A stretch of 64,000 nt of DNA from Pithys albifrons albifrons (lineage: Eukaryota; Chordata; Aves; Passeriformes; Thamnophilidae), in NCBI RefSeq assembly GCF_047495875.1, contig NC_092463.1:5021557-5085556 (forward strand), written 5' to 3'. This document shows positions 51,512-62,963 of this stretch, piece by piece (within the stretch, counting starts at the first letter, position 1; each line of letters starts with the position of its first letter). The notes beneath the pieces were generated by a model. It was not told the origin of the DNA. It saw nothing but the letters and a program-made list of their open reading frames with translations, and did no database searches. The position numbers and the translations under genes were made by a program.

Positions 51512-52972
51512 AAGCAATACTCATTTAAAAGGAAGCAACGTGGGTCACATGTTTAATATTTGCAGAAGGAAAGTTAAAATTGGGTGGAATAACAGGATTA
51601 ATTATATCTTGTGCAGATATCTAACCTGTCTCCACACTGAGATCTCAGACAGGCACACACACACCCAGCACAGAGGATGGAGGAGCTCTGGCCCATCTCG
51701 GTGTGTGTGTTCTCAGCTGACTCTGCTGCTCCCTGTCTCTCAGGAATGTTTAAAACACTGCCTGGAAGACTGAAGGTATGATCCCGGGGAACATGGAAGC
51801 CCATCCTGAGGGGTGGTTGCTCCTTGACACACAGAACTTGCTTCCTTCCCCCTCTCCCCACTTTGCTCTGGTGCTCACTGAGACACCCACACCCCCAAAC
51901 CCAGCATTGCTGTGCTGGCACAGCACAAAACCTGCAGGAAAAGGTGCCTGACTGGGCCTCCAGCATGTCCTGAGTCCCTGGGTTTATCTCTGGGAAGGAG
52001 CCAGGATATCATTTAGCCAGTTTATTCAGTAGATGTTTACAGTAGTTTCCTGTGCTGTTTAAAAATACTACAGGGAAAAGATTAACTGGGGATCATTGGG
52101 CTGTCCTGCATTAAAGGTGAAGTCAGGAACAAACCCTGGCAAGATACTTCTAACTTTACTATAATTCCCTTATTGATGCTTTGTTGACATAAATTCCAAA
52201 GTGTCTTCCATTGCCTTGAATGAAAGCTTTTGTTTTTGAAGACACAGAATTATGATTATACAGAATTGGGTTTCTTTTAAATAAGAGATTGGGTATCGTG
52301 TTTGCAAGAACAAGCAAAAATAAAGCATCAGGCTCTTCTCCTGCCTCCTGATCTCCTACAGGTTTTCCTCAAAATGTTTCTTGTTATTTCAAGCTTGCTT
52401 GGGAGGTTAAAATAAAATTATGGTGTCAAATACTGTTAAAAAGAACAGAACTGTAAGATAACTGGACCATCTTCCCTCATCTCCTGCAAAGAACTGACAG
52501 ATTTCTGGCAGATTTATTATTTTTGTATGAGCATAGAACTGAAAGTTGGAAAAAGCTTTGCATGCAGGAACATAAGGTAAGAAAAGTTTAATTTTCCTGC
52601 TTGTTTTAGTTTTCAGTTGCTTCCCATGAAGTGTATCAGCTACATGTTGTACTAGTGAGTTTTTGTTTTCTCTCTAATGTGAAAGTTCAGCAACACCCAG
52701 TTAAATCTCTGCTTGGTTTTGGCTCCTCCATCAGATTTCTTGTGTCTGAGAAACTTTCTGTTGCTTAATCTGTGTGAGCAGCCCAGGCAGGAGCAGCACA
52801 GATGTCAGAACTGTAATAACAAGCCATTATTTCGACAGAGGTTAAGCAGATTTTCAGTAATTATCAGTGAAAGAAAACCATAATAAGGGCAGAGAAATGT
52901 GTGTCTTCATGAAGCAACTTCATGGGAAGCAGCAAAGATCTTTAACTTGAAGGAGAGCAGCAGAAAGGTGAT

Positions 52973-53128
52973 TAAATCACTTTTTGTGGTAATGTGCATG
53001 CTTCAGTCTCATTTTTTCCAAAGGTGCAGTATGAGAATATTCAGATTTTTTAAATCACTTTTTGTGGTAATGTGCATGCTTCAATCTCATTTTTTCCAAA
53101 GGTGCAGTATGAGAATATTCAGATTTTT
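52973..53128 (+). repeat. 78-base tandem duplication
   Basis: Two near-identical units (52973-53050 and 53051-53128) beginning TAAATCACTTTTTGTGGTAA. They differ at one position (CAGTCTC against CAATCTC), so the duplication is recent. Confidence 0.92.
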
Positions 53129-54087
53129 TTAAAATGGATGCATATTCTGATTCTATGTCAAGACAGCTGTGTAGCAAATGTTACCAAAATTGCTTTGATG
53201 TGGAGCTGGAAGGAGAATCTGAATCTTGGGATTGTCAACTCTTGTGCTTTAGTCAGACTGCTGAGAAAGCCACCTCTCTCCAGACAGGTTTGTCAACCAG
53301 GTGGAATTTCACATGAGAAAAAGGAATATTCTTATAACATGTTCCTCCTTTCCCCATTAAAAATATTCTTGGGTGGCTGAGGCAGACAAATGGATTTTCT
53401 GGGCAGCATTGACTGGGATTGTTTTACATCAGTAAGAGTAAGAAATGCTGTTGTCTTCTTTTTAAGAAGAGAGCAGGTTTGGTTTGATGGCTTGAAACAA
53501 ATCTGACATGAGCTGAAATCCAGAATTAGCAACTGAGACAAAAGATGAATGTGTTAACTGAAGTTTATTGAGCTGTAACTTCTCCGTGCTGCTGCCTTGG
53601 CAGAAATTATTTGCACACTAAAACCTTGGTTATTTTTACTTCTCTGTACTTGGGATTTTATTATTTGCAGGATAAAGGCCACCTCTGGAGATGTGAGGAG
53701 CATCATAAAACAGTGGAACCAAAGGGGATGTTGCCAGAGTCTGACTCACTGTGACTCCAGGGCTCAGGAAAAAGACATTCTATAATTAGCTCACACCATT
53801 AAGCTATTGCTCTAAATTATGAGAAAATCTGTCATTCTCCCATATTATCTAACACCAAATAGGATGGTTTTTTTAAGAGGCCACTGAGAGTTCAAAATTG
53901 CTCACTCTTAGTTACCACTCAGTGTCTGGGATTTATTGGCATTTTATTGTTTATTTGTTTTGGAAATCTGTGAGTTCCCCAAATTCCACAGGCATTTATT
54001 AGTCCCATCCATTGCTTTGGAGGAACAGGTAAACTCTGTTTTTTGTGTTACAGTGTTACTGGTCTGAAGAGGTGCTGGATTTAATGC

Positions 54088-54185
54088 AAAGATCTTTATT
54101 AATTTGAAGGACAGCAGCAGCAAAGGTGATGGAAGCACTCCTTCAGTTTGTGCACACTTGAATCTAATTTTTTCTTAAGGTGTAA
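54088..54185 (+). repeat. Diverged relative of the 52932-53100 region
   Basis: GCAAAGATCTTTATTAATTTGAAGG..., AGCAGCAGCAAAGGTGAT and CTAATTTTTTCTTAAGGTG correspond in order to GCAAAGATCTTTAACTTGAA..., AGCAGCAGAAAGGTGAT and CTCATTTTTTCCAAAGGTG starting at 52932. It is either an old local duplication or an unclassified element. Confidence 0.65.
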
Positions 54186-55442
54186 ATTAGAATAGACAGA
54201 AAATTTTCTTATTTGAGTGGTGGATTTTGTGATCAGCCACATTCCAATGACAAACACTGTATGATCATTTAAAGAAAAGTGGAAAGATAAGGCAGTGCTA
54301 GTTGTGGAAGCAGAGCTTTCTCAGAACAGGACTTTCCTGGTGTCTTTGTTGTGAATTATCTTTGCTATTTCTGCTGCTCTTCCTGCTCCTTCCCATTCCA
54401 GAGGAGCCCGACTTTGTTTCAGACTTTGTTTTGAGGGACACAGTGCTGGTGTTTGGTGGTGTCTCTCTGTGCTCCTCAGAGGAACCAGGCGATGTTTCCA
54501 TTCCAGGCAGTGTCTTCAGCTGTTTCTGAGCTCCTCCTCCTCTAATCCCTCATCTGGGTACAGCTTGACCTAATTTGCCAAGCTCCTGCCAGCTATGCCA
54601 GTTTCATAAGGAGGGGTAAGATGTGGAATTTGTGGGAAATACTTTGGTGTGTTGCACAAGAGTGTTTTTCCTTTCTTGTTCAAGGTACTTGTTCATGTGC
54701 AGCTCAAAACCATCTCTCTCGATGCTCCTTTATTTCCTGGCATGACTTCCCTTGTGAATGGGGAGAGTGTAAAGCTGTTTAAAAAGGGGAGAAAATGGAA
54801 GATTAAAAACCCCAAACCCTTGATTCTTTCTGCTTATGCTTTGCTTCTCACCCTGTGAGGGACCCCTGTGTGCCATCCCAGTGGCGTAGAGGGAGGGGCA
54901 GGAAAACCCCTCTCTGACAGGGAAGTGTTTTGGCAGTGGAACTTTTAAGGAGTAAAATTTTATCTTGGTCTGTGCAGGTATTTTGATGTGTTTAACTCAG
55001 AATGTGAGATCAGCCTCACTTCATCCTGTGGGAATAATTACAGGAATGTTACTCACAGGCATTGCAGAGGGGGCTGATTTTTGTGACTGTGGTTTGGATG
55101 CTGCTGCTACAGCTCTCCTTGTTTCCTGCTTTACCTTTGGAGAATCCTGACCAATTAGCAAGAGTGTGATTTTTCTTTGGTTCAGAGGCACTTTGCAGCA
55201 TTCCTGTGCAAGGTAACATGTCTCTGTGTCTTTGAGCAATCCTTTGGTGTTATCTGCAGCCTGGAGCTGGTTTCACTAAACCCTTTTCTGCTGGAATATC
55301 CCAGTTCCCAGGGACAGCAGTGCTCGTGGCATCCCCTGCAATGTCCTGCCTGCCCCAGAGCCTTGCTGGAGCTGGGGATGTGTGGGCAAGCAGGGAAAGG
55401 AGTTGCTTCTCTTCCAAATCAACCTGTTTTTTCTTGTCTTTG

Positions 55443-55535
55443 GAGAATCACAGGACGGTTTGGGTTGGGAGGGACATTAAAGAGCATCTTGTTCCAGCCC
55501 CTGCCAGGGGCAGGGACACCTTCACTAGCCCAGGA
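55443..55535 (-). mobile_element. CR1 LINE fragment
   Basis: GAGAATCACAGGACGGTTTG, then CCCCTGCCAGGGGCAGGGAC. Inverse-orientation 3' end, about 90 bases. Confidence 0.8.
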
Positions 55536-58019
55536 GTCAGAGCTCAGGCAGGCTCTACCCCTGGGGCTCAGTCTGTCCTTGTTCCCTCCCAGGGTCAGAG
55601 GCCCTTGGTCCCTGCCCAGGCTTTCCTGTCTCATGGGCTCTCAGTCCTTGTCCTACACATTACTGACCCAAGGTCTTGGCAGGTCCTGGCTCTGGCACAT
55701 CCCACCTGCCCAGCCCTCAGCACTCACCTCTCTCTGGTGTCTCTTCATTCTCTGCCAAGGCAGCATCCAAGGAAAACCCTGCTGGGCAGCAGCATTTTGG
55801 GGTGCCCCAGGACACTCTGTGGCCTTTCCAGAGGCTCAAGCAGCCCCTATGTGTGTTTTGGGAGGTCAGTACAGACTTTGAGCTTTGCTTCTGCCCCAGG
55901 TTTCTGTGTGTCTCTTGGAACAATCCAGGGTGCTCCTGCCCCTTTCCTGGTGCCCCAGAGGGTCCTCCAGGTGCCTTCTGGTGTGGCCCAGGCACCTCCA
56001 TGTGCCTTTTGGCCACCCTGGTGCAATCTGGCCAGTAATAAAACAACAGACTGACTTAAAGAGGTAGTCAGTAATGTATTTCCTATGATCTAATTCCAGC
56101 TGTTGCCATACCTGACTTTTATTATGAAGAATCCACTGTTCCCATCACCATCGAGCTGGACCCTGGAGGGGAAGGGACAGTCCCCAGGGTGGTCAGTGGA
56201 TGGGATCCCTACAAAGGGCCTGGAAGATCCAGGAGGTGGCAGGACTGAGGTCCCACAGTTCACCTCAGACCCCACCACTGTCCCCAGGCAATCCATGTAT
56301 TCTGTGGGACACAGGCATTTGCTCCCAGAGATCCAAGCAGAAGAAACAGAGCAGGAGAGGCAGCCAATACCCCTTCCCTGTTGTGAAGGGGGTTAGACCA
56401 TCCCTGGATGTGAAGCCTTGAAACTCTTTTCTCTCTGAGTTCCTGGCAGATCCCTGGGCCAACAGCACACACAGAAATGCACCCTGGGCTTGGGCAGGAG
56501 AGGGGGAGAGGATCCAGATCTATCTCCCAGTAAGGGCAGGATCTGTAAAATGCAGAGACAACCCCAGCTGAGTTTCTACTTTAATTATTTGAAATTTAGA
56601 TAAGCTCCTGGTGGTGTTACATAAACAAATGATGATTTGTCAAGTGCACTGCCTTAGTACATACAGTGAGCCCAGCTCCCTCTGCTGTCCTCGCACCTTC
56701 CTGGGATCAGAGGGAAAGGAGTTACAGAACAAAAAATTGTAACCAACCACGGTCTGTTCAAGCACTGTGTAACTGTAGACATTTATTTGATGTCCAATTC
56801 AGGGTCTTTTGTATGTCTTTCAGTTTTATCTGTTTCTGTGTGTGAGAAGTCCTGGAAAAAGATGTGACCATCCTTTTACACCCTGAAGTACTAAAGCCTG
56901 AATGTTGAACGCTCCCTGTGTGTTTACAGGCACAGCCTGACACCAAAACAATAAGGAGTATGAAGTTAAGGTAAAACATTTTTTAAAAAATTCTAATATT
57001 AAGCAGAATTGTAACACTGTAATTCTCTTCATGCTCTCTGCTGGCGGCTCAGGGTGCAGGCATGATGCAGGGTTGTCACAAGCTCTAACTGCTTTTATTA
57101 AAAGCTTTTAGAGTTCGGGCCAGACTCATTCAAGGAATTTCAGAGCTGAGCTTAATGGACTTCCCAAGAGTTAACTAAATTCCTCAAATGCCATGTGCTG
57201 ACTTCCTAACCTAGCTGAGTGAAATACTGAAAAAAGAGCTGTTGCTAAGCTCCAGCTCTCAGAGTCAGGTGCGTCAGAGCACAGGGTTTGCCTCATGCAC
57301 TGCAGCCCAGCCACGCTGGGGGTTTCACCCACACTCCTCACCAAAAGCTGCAGTCGCTCCTTTTCCTGCCTGCCAACAGAGAGCTCAGTGGTTGGAGCTT
57401 CTCAGCAGGGGATTACATAAATGAGGGCTTTGCTTTTATCCTGGAGAGAATCCAAGGAGCCTCTATTATAATCTTCCAGCTGAGTGATCTGATGACTCTG
57501 CCGGCACTGCTGCTGTCCAGGGCGCTCTGGAGAACACGGCTCTGGTTTGACCTTCCAGCTGCAAAGGTTCTGGGTTTGTGGCCTTATGGGAATTGTGTGT
57601 TCCCAGCCTTTGGGTTCAGACACCCCTTTGGGAAGGAAGGATCCGTGTTCTGTCTCTGCTGCATGAACAGCTCCAGTTGAGTGTCTGTTTACTAGCTCGG
57701 TTTCACTCAGTCAGTTTTTGGCAGGCTGCCCTCCCGTTCCCTCCTCTCCCACCTCCACTCTGGCTCAGTTTTTCCACAGCTTCCTCTGTACTCCTTCCTC
57801 AGCAACACTGGTTTTCATCCTTTGCTCCTCCTTCCTTCAGAATCGGTTCTGTTCCTGCACTGTTGCCTCAGCAGGTGATTCACCTCCTCTGACAAACCTC
57901 TGAAATGCTCTTGCCTTTCCCTTAGGATCCAGGGACTAAGCCATAATCCCATTGTTATTCTGATTTTGGCTGTACATTTCATTATGCCATGTAAATTTGA
58001 GGCTGTTCCAGAAGAGCAT

Positions 58020-58149
58020 CCCTGGAATTTTTCCAGGCCCCGTTGGACAGGGCTTGGACCAACCTGGGATAGTGGAAGGTGTCCCTGCCCATGGCAGGGG
58101 GTGGAAATGAGATGAGCTTTAAGGCCCCTTCCAACCTAAACCATTCTGT
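58020..58149 (+). mobile_element. CR1 LINE 3' fragment
   Basis: From CATCCCTGGAATTTTTCCAG through GTGTCCCTGCCCATGGCAGG to CCTAAACCATTCTG. Plus orientation, about 130 bases. Confidence 0.85.
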
Positions 58150-60094
58150 ACAGGGGAGGGATGGAGAACACTCCAGATGAAGCCAGGTTGGAATACTCTG
58201 CTGGGAGAGAAAACATGGCCTGCTCTGCCTTTGTGGACATTCCCAGCCTTCCCAGCAGACAGCCGGCCAGGCACCATAAACCTCCTGATCCTTGCAGTTA
58301 AATATGTTTGGGAATTGGGTGCTGGGAGGAGCAAAGTGCAGCTGCAACACTGACAAATGTGCTGATAAAACGTGTGTGACTCTGAAACAGTTTATCACGA
58401 ATCATTCTCTGCCCACACCTCTCATCAACAGAATCTTACGGGATCCTGTTTTCCAAAAACACAATTCGAGGCAGCCATCAGGATGTGCCAACTTGTCATG
58501 AAAGCAAAGGGAAGTTAAACTTCAGCAAAGCAAGTTAATCTTTTAATGAAGTTTTCTCTGGTGCTTTCTGCACCACCTGGATCCTTTAGTTATGTGGATA
58601 CACTTTATTCCCAAACTAAAATGTTATTTGTATCATCTGTATAGACAAGTCACTGAATTTGAAAATTACAACGTTTTGTAGTGAAATAGAGCTTGAACAA
58701 AAGTGGTTATGCAGACCTGAAAGTGAGTAATTTATTAACCAAGTCCCTCTAACACTTATTTAGCCTTTTCTACAGGAAATCTGTCAATATAAATACTGAA
58801 ATGAGGGAAAACTAGAATTTTTTTCAAGCTTCCTCAATTCAGCCTCAAAACTCTTTGCCAGAAGACATCAAAATCCTCCCATTCCATCACTTAACCTCTT
58901 TAGTCACTTTTCTGAGCAGATGGAGATCAAATGGAAATTCTGAATCATGGATCACTTTCAAATGTTTAACAAACAGCAGCTTTAAGGAAAACCTTCAGCC
59001 TTTGCTATGGATGTATTGATTCTAATTGGCACTAACATCTGTGGCCTGATTGCAGCAATGATCCAAACATCATTATCCTGATATTCCATTAAAAACCAGG
59101 ACATTGGAGACTTGCTGCCTTATTTGGGCTGTTTTTTAGGCTTCACTATTTCAGAGTGAGCTCTTGGCCATCTCCAAGGTAACAAGGCACAGGCTTGTAC
59201 AGAACCCAGGTGTGGGATCAATCACAGTGCTTTCTTCCACCTTTGGAAGGCACAGGAACAGGTTTCCAGGGAGAGCTGGGGCAGTTTCAAACAGCAGTGT
59301 CTGGTGCAAGGGGCAGGTGCCCTGTGCTGCCATCAGGGGCCTGTAATCCACAGCCTGGACAGCAGAGTTTGAGCAGGAATAAAAAAACCCAGGAAATTAT
59401 TCCCTCAAACTGCTGCTGGAAATAAGCTGGAGATGGTAACAGCACAAAGGCTGTGGATGGGCTCCCTACACAGCAGAACTAGGCAGCTCTCATGGAACAG
59501 CTTTGCTTCAGTCTTCATCACCTGCATTCCCAAAACTGGTGATCCTGATGTTCAGTTCCCTTTGTTGCTGTATTTTATGAGTTAGAACTAAAGAACAATG
59601 TGCCTGTTCTCGATCATTCCACTGTACCACTGACCCAAGGGCAGGATTGCAGCTACCAGGATCCTTTCAAAGGACTGGGGTGTTTCCTAACCCAAACCAG
59701 CTGCCTTCCAAACCTCCCTGGCCTCATCCTGCAGAACAGACACTGTTGTGCATTCACAGGCACAAGGGGAAGCTGCCAGCAGGCTCCGTGCTTGGAGTGC
59801 CTCAGGCCAGGCCTGGGTTTGGAGGACCCTGCAGGATTCCCCGAGGGAAACAAGGAGTGCACAGGAGTTGCTTTGGGCAGGAGTGATGTTAATGACCCCC
59901 TGTGTGGATGAGAGGGCAAAGCATGAGGCAAAGCTGACCTGGGGCAAAGCTGGCAGAGCAGCCCTGCCTGAGCTCCGTCTGGGATCAGCACAGGCTGAAC
60001 AGAACTCTGTAGGAGCTGAGCAAAGAGCCCCCAGCAAACAGAACTGCTCTCAGCAGCCCAAAGATGGATCTTAGGAAAGAACATACAAACCTGT

Positions 60095-60446
60095 GTATGG
60101 CTCCCATTGATTTTATTTGAATTAAATAAAAAAGTGTATTTCCCATATTACATTGATTCATCTCAACCAGTCCCAGCAAAAGGCAGTTTAACCCTCCCAC
60201 CACCCCTGAAAGTCAAACACACCAGCTGTGGGCCTGGGAGAGGCTGGATCCACATCACTCCACTGTGGAGTGAAAAGGACCTTGGAGACAGACTCCATGA
60301 CTGACTTCCTGTTTAACCCTTCATGGTTCCCACTGTCTGAGCAGCACCAGGAGCTCTGCTCTGACCTGCTGGACACACATCCCGACAGCAGAAAATCCCA
60401 GGTGTGTTCCAGCACAGCTTGTGAAGTCTGAGCAGGGGGCTCTCCT
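60095..60446 (-). other. TIMM9: TIMM9 3' UTR
   Basis: About 350 bases between the stop codon and the inferred cleavage site after the AATAAA at 60117-60112. No other feature seen. Confidence 0.5.
60112..60117 (-). terminator. TIMM9: TIMM9 poly(A) signal
   Basis: TTTATT on the plus strand, i.e. AATAAA on the minus strand, about 330 bases after the TIMM9 stop. It is taken as the 3' end signal, with cleavage near 60095. Confidence 0.55.
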
Positions 60447-60581
60447 CTAGCGAGGGGGGCTGAGCAGTCCTGCCTTGGCTGCCAGAGCCTCGTTCTGCTG
60501 GATGTGGTACTCCTGGAATCTCATGGAGATCCTCTGTGTCATCTTTAAATACTTCTGCAGGCAGTTGTCTGAGCAGGTCAT
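60447..60581 (-). CDS. TIMM9: TIMM9 coding exon 3
   Basis: The acceptor TTTCTGTAG precedes 135 bases encoding residues 46-89 and TAG. MTCSDNC holds the second CX3C motif and the exon ends [10 protein letters not shown] (GLLGQPR in human). Confidence 0.96.
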   Translation of the reverse strand: MTCSDNCLQKYLKMTQRISMRFQEYHIQQNEALAAKAGLLSPPR

Positions 60582-62934
60582 CTACAGAAAGAGGAAGACA
60601 GAAGGCTTTAAACAGTACCAAAAACACTTCCCCAGCCAGGACCCAAAATATAATCACATGCAGGGACAGACAGCTGGGTGAGTACATCTGGTACTGTTAA
60701 GCCTCAAGATGAGGGCAGTAGATAATGAAGTTTAGTTTTTGAGGGATGCCTGAAACGTCTCTTAATATTCATTCTCATATGACAGTCTCCACAGGAAACA
60801 TTTAGGATCTAGGAGACAATACCATTTCATCCTTGGGCTCTTCTTGTGAAATTAAACTATATATTTTGCAGTAAGTAATAAATTATTAAATTAGTATATT
60901 TTGCTTTAATTCTGTTTACAAACACATACTGGTTTTGACAGCCAAATACAACCTACTCTCTGCTAGCTCAGCTTAACCTTGTTTTGCCCTTGTTCCCATT
61001 AGCTCTATCCTAACTCAGTTACCCTTCAGCAAAGCAACCAGCGTACCCAGAGCACATCAGAGAAGCTCCATCAGCCAAGTGGACAGGGAAATAAATACCA
61101 GGACTATTCCACCCACAGTATTTTTCAAATTTAAAGTGTTTTTTTTCTTTAAGAGTAAAGAAACAGTTGGGAGATTCTTTATGAGCAGTTCTACCAATTG
61201 GCTATTCCATGTTAGAAAGGTTTTGAACCCTATCACTGTGAATTACAGAAAGGAAAACCAACCACTTTGCCTGATTACTTAGAAAACAAAAAAATTGCTT
61301 TGGTTCTGCTCAGTACAAAGGGATGTGAAAAGAAGGGATGAAAATGAACGAGACAAAACCCCACACCATTACACTTTGGCCTGGCATCAGCTACAGCAAA
61401 ACCTGCTGAGCAGGAGTGAAGTCTCACTAGGAAACAAATTCTGGAACTACCCCAAGTCTCTGCTCCCAGAGGGAGTGGCATTTGTGACACGGTGCCTGGG
61501 AAGTCTAGACTTGCTGTAGGGAAAGAGATCAGAAATTGTTTTTTCAAGTACAGAATCCCAAAGGAGATGTAGGGAGGTCTTAATCTCAATTAGGGAAAGA
61601 AGAATCTGCCTTGGAAGCTACAAGAGCTTTGTCCAGTACAGCAGAACCAAAGCTAAAAGGAGACATGATTTCTGCCTGCACTGAGGAGTTGAACTCCAAG
61701 GATGCAGAAAATACTCATAAACAATGGTTTGTTTACAACTTCCCCCCCAGTGGTGTCAAACAAAGGTTATTAGACTTTTAACCAATATTAGAGTCTGAAA
61801 CAGCCTCTCAACAGGAGAGAAGAAAAAAACACACAACTAATCTTATCAAGAGCTTAATCATTCTTGCAGGTGACTCTGTGATGGAGCTCCCGCAGTGCAG
61901 AGCACGGGATTCACCAGCCAGAGCTGTGCAGGCCCATGTTCCCAGGACTCACTGCAACGCAGGAATGGGGGTAAGTAAACAACTGCTTCAGCAGGACTCT
62001 TCCGAGAACGAGATGCAACCTGTGGGCAGGCACTTCCATGTCCATGGAGTCACCGTCCCTCAGGAGCTGAGGCACAAGGACCTCTGCTGACAGCTCAGAG
62101 AATGACACAGGATTGCAGGGAGCAGCCAACACTCAGCAGATTGGGCAGATTCCCTCTGCGTGTAGTACCAACAACCTACTTCTGGAATGGGTTGGGTGGG
62201 AAGGGACATTAAAGACCACCTTGTTCCACCCCCTGCCATGAGCAGGGACACTTTCCAATAGACAGGTTGCTCTAAGCCCTGTCCAAGCCAGTCTGGAACA
62301 CTCCCAGGGATGGGACACTCACCTGGAAGGAGCATGGCAGGCACACACACTGCACTGCAGAACCTGCTGCCTGGCTTTTTTTTAGCCACTTGGAAGATCA
62401 AAACTCTCCAAGTTGCTTCAGAAATTGGAATGCTACACAGAAATTGTACCAAAGGGTCCTCAGAAGCAATGACCTACCTCTTCTGGTTTCACATCTCTGC
62501 TGGTGAAATCCTTTATGCAATCCAGGAAGCAGTTTTCTGTGAGTTTATTGTATGTGCCAAGAAACTCCTTGAACTGTAAATAAAAATTGGACAATTGAGT
62601 ATTAAAAACAAATCCTGTGTTCATTTTTCTTACACACATCTGCCTGGGCTATCTGAAGGAAAGGTTACTAGAAAAATATACTATCAGAAGATTTTAGCAA
62701 CAAATGCTGCTTGTACTTGAATCAGGTACTATACTGTCTTTGTCAACAGGCAAATGTTTAAATTTTGGTTGCTACAGAACTGATGTTAACTCAGATAATA
62801 ACCTGCACTTCTGTCCCATGCCCCACACCTTTCGCTCAATGTGATAAAGTAGCACAAGACCTTCAAAGCCACCACTTGCACATTCACCACCTCACCTGCT
62901 TGATCTGGTCCGACTCCGATAGCTGCCCAGCCAT
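60447..62934 (-). CDS. TIMM9: TIMM9, small Tim chaperone of the mitochondrial intermembrane space; full coding span
   Basis: TIMM9 forms a hexameric ring with TIMM10. The ring carries hydrophobic carrier-type precursors across the intermembrane space to the TIM22 insertase. Three coding exons splice to 89 codons plus a stop, the human length. The protein begins [20 protein letters not shown] and has twin CX3C motifs (C28/C32 and C48/C52) whose disulfides hold the helical hairpin. The C-terminal helix [20 protein letters not shown] is near-identical to human. There is no presequence, as expected for MIA40-imported substrates. The gene is convergent with ARID4A. Confidence 0.97.
60582..62477 (-). 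other. TIMM9: TIMM9 intron between coding exons 2 and 3
   Basis: 1.9 kb intron. It contains a minus-strand CR1 fragment at 62182-62313 and a C run at 61743-61748. Otherwise nothing recognised. Confidence 0.55.
62182..62313 (-). mobile_element. CR1 LINE 3' fragment
   Basis: CTGGAATGGGTTGGGTGGGA, then CCCCCTGCCATGAGCAGGGA and a CCCAGGGATGGG end. Inverse orientation on the plus strand, about 130 bases. Confidence 0.8.
62478..62573 (-). CDS. TIMM9: TIMM9 coding exon 2
   Basis: 96 bases encoding residues 14-45: [20 protein letters not shown], then [12 protein letters not shown]. The first CX3C (C28-C32) is here. Acceptor TTTACAG, donor GTAGGT. Confidence 0.96.
62574..62895 (-). other. TIMM9: TIMM9 intron between coding exons 1 and 2
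   Basis: 322-base AT-rich intron. Nothing else seen in it. Confidence 0.6.
62896..62934 (-). CDS. TIMM9: TIMM9 coding exon 1 with start codon
   Basis: 39 bases encoding [13 protein letters not shown], donor GTGAGG. Upstream, TTTTGTCTCCAG at about 62964 looks like an acceptor, so a short 5' UTR part belongs to this exon and a further non-coding exon should lie upstream. Too short to stand out as an open frame. Confidence 0.93.
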
Positions 62935-62963
62935 ATCCCACACCTGCCACTCAGTCACCTATT

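Larger units (their letters stand above)
49642..51535 (+). other. ARID4A: ARID4A 3' UTR (longest likely form)
   Basis: AT-rich sequence after the stop with no further exon. Several poly(A) signals occur, listed separately. The end is estimated as about 20 bases past the last signal. A GTTTGTTTGTTT-type run lies near 49876-49908. Confidence 0.6.
51536..60094. other. Intergenic region between ARID4A and TIMM9
   Basis: About 8.6 kb with no recognisable exon on either strand. The internal items are a 78-base tandem duplication (52973-53128) with a relative at 54088, CR1 fragments at 55443 and 58020, and a G/C-richer stretch at about 55540-56480. The longest open frames (about 240 codons near 55200-56050) show no family resemblance. 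In human, TOMM20L lies here as I recall it, and I see nothing like it. Confidence 0.6.

Noticed and set aside
55177..56054. Overlapping 234- and 244-codon open frames in the intergenic region
   Set aside because: The two frames overlap each other and include a CR1 fragment. No splice or start context and no recognisable family. Likely chance in a GC-richer stretch.
60313..60687. 124-codon minus-strand frame over TIMM9 exon 3
   Set aside because: It is in a different frame from the TIMM9 peptide. The true frame gives the conserved MTCSDNC segment.
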